From Anaerolineae bacterium (GTDB lineage Bacteria; Chloroflexota; Anaerolineae; 4572-78; J111), in NCBI GenBank assembly GCA_020433785.1, contig JAGRCC010000598.1, forward strand, positions 1 to 5,160: a stretch of DNA of 5,160 nt, in the 5' to 3' direction. Shown piece by piece: positions 1-4,545 of this stretch (its first letter is position 1; each line of letters starts with the position of its first letter). Below the pieces are notes generated by a model. It saw nothing but the letters and a program-made list of their open reading frames with translations, ran no database searches and was not told where the DNA came from. Made by a program: the position numbers and the translations under genes.

Positions 1-587
1 ATCTCGTGAAAAACCACCCGTTTGGTCCGATCGTGGGCCATATCGGCGGCTTCGGTCAGGTGCCAGGCGATGGCTTCCCCCTCCCGATCAGGGTCGGTTG
101 CCAGATAAATCTCCGACGAGTCGGTGGCCAGTTTTTTCAACTCCTTGACCACCGAGCGCTTTTCATTGGGCACTCGATATTTGGGCGCAAATTCGTTATC
201 CACGTCCACCGACAATTGAGAGCGCAGCAGATCGCGCACATGGCCAACGGAGGCTTTGACGGTGTACCCTTTACCGAGAAACTTGCCGATCGTTTTGGCC
301 TTAGCCGGCGACTCGACAATAACCAGTTTGCCGTTTTGTTTGGCTTTGCCTGATTTCTTCGGGTTCTTGCCGGCGGCTTTTCTTTTGGCCTTAAGCGCTT
401 GCGGATCGGGGGCCGGAATGGCATCGTGAGCAGGCGTTCGGCCCATCTTAAACATCTTGGTGCCGCACACCGGGCAGACCCCTCTGGTGCCCGGTGTGCC
501 GTTAGCGGTGTAGACCGCCTCCGGTTCACCCATTTCCCTTTTTTCTTTACATTTTACACAATAAGCAATAATTGGTTCTTGACTCAT
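1..587 (-). CDS. topA: DNA topoisomerase I, N-terminal part, with N-terminal zinc-ribbon module (runs off the window)
   Basis: Type IA topoisomerase that relaxes negatively supercoiled DNA through a transient 5'-phosphotyrosine break. The reading frame is open to the window edge: 195 complete codons from the ATG at 587-585, plus two bases. Residues 88-100 hold the first TOPRIM motif ([10 protein letters not shown], with Glu92). Residues 161-171 hold the second (ATDPDREGE, with acidic residues Asp165, Asp167 and Glu169), followed by AIAWHL and VVFHE. These are hallmarks of bacterial TopA and bind Mg2+. Before the TOPRIM domain lie about 87 extra residues: a CxxC-x24-CxxC zinc-ribbon pattern (Cys10, Cys13, Cys38, Cys41) resembling DUF5679, then a Lys/Ala-rich linker at about 64-87. 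The catalytic tyrosine is off the window. The ATG has only a weak ribosome-binding site (GGGA, 9 nt upstream). An in-frame GTG lies 15 nt further upstream, but the zinc ribbon starts right after the ATG, so I prefer the ATG. The gene follows manC after 125 bp. Identity is secure; the exact start is slightly less so. Confidence 0.96.
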   Translation of the reverse strand, partial: MSQEPIIAYCVKCKEKREMGEPEAVYTANGTPGTRGVCPVCGTKMFKMGRTPAHDAIPAPDPQALKAKRKAAGKNPKKSGKAKQNGKLVIVESPAKAKTIGKFLGKGYTVKASVGHVRDLLRSQLSVDVDNEFAPKYRVPNEKRSVVKELKKLATDSSEIYLATDPDREGEAIAWHLTEAADMAHDRTKRVVFHE

Positions 588-712
588 AAAAGTTGATCCC
601 ACAAATTTGAAATTAATACTCAGTCGCCCGCAGTACACCCTTGACTAAGGCTTGGCCTAAGTAGGCTGCTGCGGTCTATTCACAATTTGTAGTTGTATTC
701 TTTACTCCTCAC
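588..712. other. manC-topA intergenic gap, no clear promoter or terminator
   Basis: This 125-bp spacer separates the manC stop from the topA start. I searched the minus strand for -35/-10 pairs and found nothing better than a lone TATTAA near 613-618 without a matching -35. A small imperfect hairpin (AGGC-TTG-GCCT core, 645-661) is present, but no U-tract follows it in the direction of transcription. topA may therefore be read through from the dprA-manC transcript or use a promoter that differs from the sigma-70 consensus. No ORF of its own is evident. Confidence 0.5.
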
Positions 713-1777
713 CTATAGCAAATCAGATCGGCCGTTTTCTTCCAGCCAATTGACCACTTTCTTAACATCTTGAGCGTTATCTTTGTTAACAACCAGTAAC
801 GCATCGCCGGTATCGACGATGATGACATTGTCCATACCGACCACAGCAATCAATCGATCACTGTAGTTTTGAATGAGCGAGTTGGTGGTATCAAAAACGA
901 CGCTTTCGCCTTTACCGGCGGCGTTGCCGTTATCATCTTTATCAGCCACTTCGTGAATGGCCAGCCAACTGCCGACATCATTCCAACCGACATCAACCGG
1001 GATAACGGCTGTCTTTTGAGCCTGTTCCATAATCCCGACATCGATGCTTTTCGGCTTAATTTGCTCCCAAATCGGCTCAATCGGCTCACCGGCCGACAGC
1101 GCCTGACTGATCTGTTCGAACTGGCGGCGCAAATCGGGCATATATTCGCTGTAAGCGTCCATCAAGGTGGAAATCTGCCAGATGAAGATGCCGCTGTTCC
1201 AGTAGTAGTCGCCGCTGGCTAAAAATTTTTCGGCGGTAGGCAAATCGGGTTTTTCTAAAAATTGACCGATTTTGTAAGCGGCGTGGTCATTATACGTCCC
1301 CAGTTGGGCGCCGCGCTTGATATAGCCGTAGCCGGTTTCCGGTTTATCAGGGGTAATGCCCAGCGTCACCAGGTAGCCTTCTTTAGCCAATTCTTCCGCC
1401 GCCAGCAAGGATTGCCGGAAGCCTTCTTCATCAACCATGAAATGATCGGCGTGCAGGGAGGCCATCACTGCTGTTGGATCGAGACGCTGCATATGCACCG
1501 CGCCCAACCCGATACATGACGCTGTGTGTTTGGCGCTCGGCTCTTGAATGATATTCTGGGCCGGGATGTCAGGCAGTTGCGATTTGATTAACGTCGCGTA
1601 TTCCTGATTAGACGCAAAAAACACGTGCTCAATCGGAATAATGGACAAGATTCGATCAACGGTGGCTTGCACCATCGTTCTCTCGCCCGTAAGAGGGAGT
1701 AACTGTTTGGGTAAAGTGGTGCGACTGCGCGGCCACAGACGTGTGCCAACACCGCCGGCTAGAATTAATGCATACAT
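713..1777 (-). CDS. manC: Mannose-1-phosphate guanylyltransferase (GDP-mannose pyrophosphorylase), monofunctional
   Basis: Cytoplasmic enzyme that makes GDP-mannose and pyrophosphate from GTP and mannose-1-phosphate, feeding glycan, exopolysaccharide or mannosylation pathways. The 354 residues begin with the nucleotidyltransferase signature GGVGTRLWPRSR followed by PKQLLPL (residues 8-29, with Lys24 in the activator region). Further family motifs are ADH (110-112, metal-site Asp111), PETGYGYI (146-153), FLEKP (173-177), YWNSGIF (192-198), SIDVGIME (244-251) and VGWNDVGSW (263-271, second metal Asp267). The protein ends about 80 residues later, so the C-terminal cupin isomerase domain of the roughly 470-residue bifunctional ManC/AlgA enzymes is absent. 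The ATG at 1777-1775 has a good ribosome-binding site, AGGGA, 8 nt upstream. The gene starts 39 bp after dprA and probably shares its transcript. Neither neighbour is a sugar-metabolism gene, so the final glycan cannot be inferred. The substrate is assigned from family motifs; another hexose-1-phosphate is possible but less likely. Confidence 0.93.
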   Translation of the reverse strand: MYALILAGGVGTRLWPRSRTTLPKQLLPLTGERTMVQATVDRILSIIPIEHVFFASNQEYATLIKSQLPDIPAQNIIQEPSAKHTASCIGLGAVHMQRLDPTAVMASLHADHFMVDEEGFRQSLLAAEELAKEGYLVTLGITPDKPETGYGYIKRGAQLGTYNDHAAYKIGQFLEKPDLPTAEKFLASGDYYWNSGIFIWQISTLMDAYSEYMPDLRRQFEQISQALSAGEPIEPIWEQIKPKSIDVGIMEQAQKTAVIPVDVGWNDVGSWLAIHEVADKDDNGNAAGKGESVVFDTTNSLIQNYSDRLIAVVGMDNVIIVDTGDALLVVNKDNAQDVKKVVNWLEENGRSDLL

Positions 1778-1816
1778 TGTTTCGGTCCCTTTTCTGATGG
1801 TAAAGTTCTAATTCAA

Positions 1817-2932
1817 TTAATCTATGATGTAATTGGTAGGCGTTTCACGGGCAATGATATAGCTCATGCCGCCCACTTGTCTGACCATGCCTTTCAATTC
1901 CATCATGGTCAGTGTACTCGCAATTTCTGAAGCTGATAAGCCGGACAATCGGCCTAATTCATCCACGTGAACCGGCTCGGTGGAGAGTTGTTTTAGCAAC
2001 GTGGCCTCGATCGCGTTATCGGGAATAATGGCTCGCGCTTCGGCTTGTTGGGAAATCATGGTCAAATTAAGTTCTTCGATAATATCTTCAACGCTCATCA
2101 CAAGTTTGGCCCCATTTTGAATCAGATGGTTCGCGCCGGAGCCATTCTTGTGCAAAATACTACCGGGGACGGCCATCACCTCGCGTCCCTGGTCAAGGGC
2201 GTAATCGACCGTAATCCGCGCCCCACTTTTATAATTCCCTTCCACAAATAACACGCCCAAACTCAAACCGCTAATAATGCGATTCCGGCGCGGAAAGTTG
2301 CCGCTTTCAGGTTTGGTGCCCAAGGGATACTCAGAAATCAACGCGCCGTTATCAACAATGGCTTCGGCCAGCTTGCTATTTTCAGGCGGATAAATAATCT
2401 CGACGCTGCTGCCCAATACGGCGATGGTACGGCCTTTATGCTCGAGCGCCGTTTTGTGAGCCTGGGTATCGATTCCATAGGCCAAGCCGCTCACAATCGT
2501 GACCCCATTACTAACCAACCCACTGACGAGCAACCGCGTCGATTCCTTACCGTACGTCGTCGCCCGACGTGTACCAACTACGCCCACCGCCCACTCATCT
2601 TCAGGTCTAAACTGGCCACGAACGTATAATATGGCCGGCGGGTCAGAGATATTCTTAAGTAACTTCGGATAATCTGGACTATCCCAGGTTAAAACTGAGA
2701 TATGCAATTTGTCCAGCGTTTCCAGTTCGGCCTCAAGATCGACGCTTTGCCTGACCTTGACCAGACTCTCGATGGATCGTCTATCCAGGCCGATGGCCCG
2801 CAGTTCGCCGGGGTTGGCGCCCCAGGCGGTTTCAACATCGCCGTAATAATCCAGCAAGGTCCGCAGTCGAGCCGGGCCGATGCCGGGTACTTTGCTAAAA
2901 CCAATCCAAAAACGTAAATCTTTTTGCTGCAC
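1817..2932 (-). CDS. dprA: DNA-processing protein DprA (Smf)
   Basis: Cytoplasmic single-strand-DNA-binding protein that protects incoming DNA during natural transformation and loads RecA on it; it is also widespread in bacteria not known to be competent. The 371 residues show three parts. An N-terminal helix-hairpin-helix region contains VPGIGPARLRTLL (15-27). The Rossmann-like DprA core contains VVGTRRATTYG (118-128), SGLAYGIDTQAH (148-159), YPPEN (181-185), ISEYPLG (199-205), FPRRNRIISGLS (213-224), EG..SGA..T (231-241) and AVPGSI...GSGANHLIQNGA (254-275). A C-terminal winged-helix segment lies at about 305-362. The length matches the usual 360-380. Where many DprA proteins have GTG or GCG before the YP motif, this one has GSS (174-176). 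The start is GTG at 2932-2930: a TGA stop lies in frame 39 nt upstream and no ATG lies between. The ribosome-binding site is weak (GGAAA). The gene follows a terminator and has its own promoter. Confidence 0.96.
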   Translation of the reverse strand: MQQKDLRFWIGFSKVPGIGPARLRTLLDYYGDVETAWGANPGELRAIGLDRRSIESLVKVRQSVDLEAELETLDKLHISVLTWDSPDYPKLLKNISDPPAILYVRGQFRPEDEWAVGVVGTRRATTYGKESTRLLVSGLVSNGVTIVSGLAYGIDTQAHKTALEHKGRTIAVLGSSVEIIYPPENSKLAEAIVDNGALISEYPLGTKPESGNFPRRNRIISGLSLGVLFVEGNYKSGARITVDYALDQGREVMAVPGSILHKNGSGANHLIQNGAKLVMSVEDIIEELNLTMISQQAEARAIIPDNAIEATLLKQLSTEPVHVDELGRLSGLSASEIASTLTMMELKGMVRQVGGMSYIIARETPTNYIID

Positions 2933-2974
2933 GGGTTTCCGAAAATTAGTACTAGTCGAAATTAATAATGGTCA

Positions 2975-2991
2975 TAACCTACAATAGGTTA
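2975..2991. promoter_or_regulatory. Perfect 7-bp inverted repeat at the dprA transcription start (possible operator)
   Basis: On the plus strand TAACCTA (2975-2981) and TAGGTTA (2985-2991) are exact inverted copies separated by CAA. The dyad shares one base with the -10 box at 2991-2996 and covers the expected start point of transcription. That position fits a repressor operator. The repeat could instead form a small hairpin at the extreme 5' end of the dprA mRNA. The arms are seen directly; the regulatory role is inferred. Confidence 0.45.
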
Positions 2992-3020
2992 GCATATCAC
3001 GTGAGCGGGAAAATTGTCAA
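2991..3020 (-). promoter_or_regulatory. dprA promoter: TTGACA -35, extended -10 TGATATGCT
   Basis: Reading the minus strand, a perfect -35 hexamer TTGACA (3020-3015) is followed after 18 nt by TATGCT (2996-2991), which matches the -10 consensus at four of six positions. TG one base upstream of the -10 makes it an extended -10. It lies just downstream of the terminator at 3027-3049 and predicts a start near 2984, with a leader of about 50 nt before the dprA GTG. This looks like the main promoter of dprA-manC. Confidence 0.72.
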
Positions 3021-3026
3021 GCAACG

Positions 3027-3049
3027 AAAAAGAACGCCGGTTGGCGTTC
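3027..3049 (-). terminator. Intrinsic terminator after rimM
   Basis: On the minus strand the RNA would contain GAACGCC, an AACC loop, GGCGUUC, and then five U residues: a perfect 7-bp GC-rich stem with a U-tract directly attached. It lies 36 bp past the rimM stop and would end the rpsP-khpA-rimM transcript, separating it from dprA. On the plus strand the same stem is followed by C and four T, so weaker action in that direction is possible. Confidence 0.85.
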
Positions 3050-3061
3050 CTTTTGAAACTT

Positions 3062-3089
3062 ACTATACTTATGGCAAGCCCGTTGTCAA
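3062..3089 (-). promoter_or_regulatory. Promoter-like sequence at the rimM stop codon, directly upstream of the terminator
   Basis: On the minus strand TTGACA (3089-3084, overlapping the rimM stop codon) and TATAGT (3067-3062, five of six matches) are 16 nt apart. By consensus this is one of the best promoter matches in the window. Its expected start, near 3055, lies only about 6 nt before the terminator stem, so most transcripts would be about 30 nt long unless RNA polymerase reads through to dprA. It may be a chance match in AT-rich DNA. Confidence 0.4.
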
Positions 3090-3670
3090 ATCAAACCGTC
3101 AAGAAGTTCAACCACAACCTGCCCTTTTTCCAAATCAACCGACTTAATTACGTCGGGAATGGCCGGCAGCAGGACATCTTTTTGGTTCTCACGGCTCACC
3201 ACATAAACATCATTGGCTCTTGTTTCCAAAATATCGGAGATAACGCCTAAAGTATCCCCTTGTGAGGTCACCACCGTCAATCCCATAATTTGGTACAGGT
3301 AGTAACCGCCTTCCGGCAGGGGCACGGCGTCTTCAACAGGAACTTGGACCAGCAGCCCGGTCAGTTGTTCGGCCTCGGTTCGGTCATTTACCTCAGCCAG
3401 GGTGAGCAGCACATTTTGTTTGTGCCAGCGATGCTTTTCCAAGCGATACGGTTCAGCTTCAAACTCATTGCCTAAATAGACCCATTCGGTGGTTTCAAAC
3501 CGTTCGGGAAAATCGGTCATAACAGCTACTGACAGCTCACCGCGCACCCCGTGGGCGCGAACTACCCGGCCAATAGCCAAATAACGAAATTCAGGCTCTT
3601 GCAAGCCTGAATTTTTATTTGTATTTATTTGGTTGTCTTTATTAGCCTCTAAATCTAACGACTCGGGCAC
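3086..3670 (-). CDS. rimM: 16S rRNA processing / 30S maturation factor RimM, with N-terminal extension
   Basis: RimM binds ribosomal protein uS19 and helps the head of the 30S subunit mature. The 194 residues hold the RimM N-terminal beta-barrel, starting at YLAIGRVVRAHGVRGEL (30-46), and a C-terminal PRC-barrel with YYLYQIMGL (123-131), ETRANDVYVV (149-158), LLPAIPDVIKSVDL (167-180) and the closing LLDGLI. RimM proteins are usually about 165-180 residues. The surplus is an N-terminal stretch of about 29 residues rich in Asn, Lys, Asp and Glu, encoded by AT-rich DNA and spanning an 11-bp inverted repeat. The start is GTG at 3670-3668, immediately after the khpA TAG with no gap. GGAG, 9 nt upstream and inside the last khpA codons, supports it and points to translational coupling. 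The only later in-frame start-like codons are TTG at residues 23 and 31, both without a good ribosome-binding site. trmD, the common next gene, is absent. Confidence 0.95.
   Translation of the reverse strand: MPESLDLEANKDNQINTNKNSGLQEPEFRYLAIGRVVRAHGVRGELSVAVMTDFPERFETTEWVYLGNEFEAEPYRLEKHRWHKQNVLLTLAEVNDRTEAEQLTGLLVQVPVEDAVPLPEGGYYLYQIMGLTVVTSQGDTLGVISDILETRANDVYVVSRENQKDVLLPAIPDVIKSVDLEKGQVVVELLDGLI
3587..3614. repeat. Perfect 11-bp inverted repeat inside the 5' end of rimM
   Basis: AAATTCAGGCT (3587-3597) and AGCCTGAATTT (3604-3614) on the plus strand are exact inverted copies with a 6-nt spacer. In the rimM mRNA they would form a stable hairpin over codons 19-28, just before the conserved RimM core. 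On the plus strand the second arm runs into a T-rich tract (TTATTTGTATTTATTT), so it also has the shape of a terminator for antisense transcription. No plus-strand gene is seen that would need one. Confidence 0.7.
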
Positions 3671-3907
3671 CTACACTATCTCCAAGGTCACTCGTTTGCC
3701 TTCTTTAACCGCAGCGACCCGCAGCAAGGTTCGCATTGCATTCGCAACCCGGCCTTGCTTGCCGATAACTCGCCCCATATCGTCGGGCGTAACACTTAGT
3801 TCATAGATGGTAGCACTGGACCCCTCAATCTCACGAACGATAACCGAATCAGGGTCATTTACAACGGCTTTGGCCATAAACTCAACAAGTTCCTTCATTG
3901 ATGACAT
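3671..3907 (-). CDS. khpA: KH-domain RNA-binding protein KhpA
   Basis: Small cytoplasmic RNA-binding protein of the KhpA/YlqC family. In Firmicutes it pairs with KhpB and influences cell elongation and division; its targets here are unknown. The 78 residues match the family length of about 75-85. The KH signature lies at residues 45-61 (GRVIGKQGRVANAMRTL), with the GxxG RNA-binding loop GKQG at 49-52. It is preceded by a helical start (KELVEFMAKAVVNDPDSV) and a beta pair at about 22-40, and ends with VTLEIV. The ATG at 3907-3905 is chosen because GGGAGG lies 10 nt upstream. An in-frame ATG three codons later would be too far from it. The gene sits 129 bp after rpsP and directly abuts rimM, as is common in the ffh-rpsP-khpA-rimM neighbourhood. 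KhpB does not occur in the window. Confidence 0.94.
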   Translation of the reverse strand: MSSMKELVEFMAKAVVNDPDSVIVREIEGSSATIYELSVTPDDMGRVIGKQGRVANAMRTLLRVAAVKEGKRVTLEIV

Positions 3908-3991
3908 AATTTCCGGACCTCCCTTGTTGGCACGTAGAATTTGGGTAACTAAGTGAAGTATAATCTTAATCGTCAGGGCGGCGGTCCGTCT

Positions 3992-4034
3992 AAAAAAACG
4001 TTATTCCGCCTCTCTCTCCCCTATCAAGGCGAAA
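3992..4034 (-). terminator. Weak hairpin plus U-tract after rpsP (possible attenuator)
   Basis: On the minus strand, starting 2 bp past the rpsP stop, TTTCGCCT (4034-4027) can pair with AGGCGGAA (4011-4004) through eight pairs, one of them G-U, around a 15-nt loop. Seven T residues (3998-3992) follow after a 5-nt gap. A good terminator has its U-tract directly next to the stem, so this is at best a partial terminator that lowers khpA-rimM expression relative to rpsP. A fortuitous structure is equally possible. Confidence 0.25.
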
Positions 4035-4036
4035 GC

Positions 4037-4444
4037 TCAAGCACCCTCGGTCGAGTCTGCCTCAGCTTCCTCTTTGACCTCTTCCTCCACTATTTCTGCC
4101 TTTAATGACACCTCCTTGTGTTGCTGCTCGCCTTCACCTCCATTATTGGTCGCTTCAGCCAGCAGGGACTCTAAGGCTTCCCCTTGCTTCAATCGGGCAA
4201 ATTTTTCTAACATGCCCCCATTTTGCAGCAGTTTCTTAACTACATCAGTGGGTTGCGCCCCGACCGATAACCAATACAGCGCTCGGTCTTCGTGAATGTT
4301 GACCGTGGTTGGTTCCGTTGTGGGGTTATAGTGACCAATAATTTCGATAAATCGACCATCACGCGCTTTGCGTGAATCGGCCACTACGACGCGATAACTG
4401 GGTTGTTTTTTAGCACCGGTACGGCGCAAACGAATTTTAACCAT
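4037..4444 (-). CDS. rpsP: 30S ribosomal protein bS16 with acidic C-terminal tail
   Basis: Structural protein of the small ribosomal subunit that binds 16S rRNA early in assembly. The conserved core covers residues 1 to about 85. It starts [20 protein letters not shown] and continues with [20 protein letters not shown] (22-41), [18 protein letters not shown] (52-69) and LLQNGGM (72-78). bS16 is typically 80-100 residues. This one has 135 because of a tail of about 45 residues, strongly acidic at the end (Glu-rich 117-133) and without obvious structure. Similar acidic tails occur in several bacterial bS16 proteins. The ATG at 4444-4442 has a modest ribosome-binding site (AGG about 6 nt upstream). 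A strong extended -10 promoter precedes it, and khpA-rimM follow on the same strand. Confidence 0.97.
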   Translation of the reverse strand: MVKIRLRRTGAKKQPSYRVVVADSRKARDGRFIEIIGHYNPTTEPTTVNIHEDRALYWLSVGAQPTDVVKKLLQNGGMLEKFARLKQGEALESLLAEATNNGGEGEQQHKEVSLKAEIVEEEVKEEAEADSTEGA

Positions 4445-4484
4445 ATTAACCTAAAACCTACTTTCTAACTTTTTGTTTTTTTGG

Positions 4485-4513
4485 ATTATATCATACTTTG
4501 AGAAATTTTGCAC
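4485..4513 (-). promoter_or_regulatory. rpsP promoter with extended -10 TGATATAAT
   Basis: On the minus strand a perfect -10 TATAAT (4490-4485) carries the TG extension one base upstream (4493-4492). The candidate -35, GTGCAA (4513-4508), is 17 nt away and matches only three of six positions, as is usual with an extended -10. The expected start near 4478 leaves a leader of about 34 nt rich in A. It would drive rpsP-khpA-rimM separately from ffh. Confidence 0.75.
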
Positions 4514-4529
4514 GTATTAAGTTAGACTC

Positions 4530-4540
4530 GCTATTGTAGC
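4530..4540. repeat. Short dyad GCTA-TTG-TAGC between ffh and rpsP
   Basis: An 11-bp inverted repeat with 4-bp arms lies 6 bp after the ffh stop and about 17 bp upstream of the weak rpsP -35. No U-tract follows it in the direction of transcription, so it does not look like an ffh terminator. Its core CTA-NNN-TAG matches the core of the dyad at the dprA start (2975-2991). A wider pair of arms, TCGCTA (4528-4533) and TAGCGA (4547-4552), overlaps it. Confidence 0.3.
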
Positions 4541-4545
4541 AAAAA

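Noticed and set aside
6..353. Open frame of 115 codons on the plus strand
   Set aside because: It lies fully antisense to the TOPRIM-coding part of topA, shows no recognisable domain, and is explained by codon bias in the real gene.
137..529. Open frame of 130 codons on the minus strand
   Set aside because: Out-of-frame shadow of topA. The protein is Arg/Pro-rich with no family signature, while the topA frame carries clear catalytic motifs.
645..661. Small hairpin in the manC-topA gap as a terminator
   Set aside because: The core is only four pairs, with a mismatch before the outer two, and no U-tract follows on the minus strand.
869..1222. Open frame of 117 codons on the plus strand
   Set aside because: Antisense to manC, with no ribosome-binding site or domain. 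The manC frame has a full set of nucleotidyltransferase motifs.
713..1777. manC as a bifunctional guanylyltransferase/phosphomannose isomerase
   Set aside because: The protein ends about 80 residues after the WNDVGSW motif, leaving no room for the cupin isomerase domain, and the next frame is topA.
2940..2965. Two imperfect copies of TAATTTCG in the dprA leader, with ACTAGT/TAGTACTA palindromes between them
   Set aside because: The copies are short, imperfect and made of AT-rich sequence, so chance is the simplest explanation.
3957..3962. TATACT as a -10 box for a separate khpA promoter
   Set aside because: It matches five of six positions, but no acceptable -35 lies 16-18 nt upstream and there is no TG extension.
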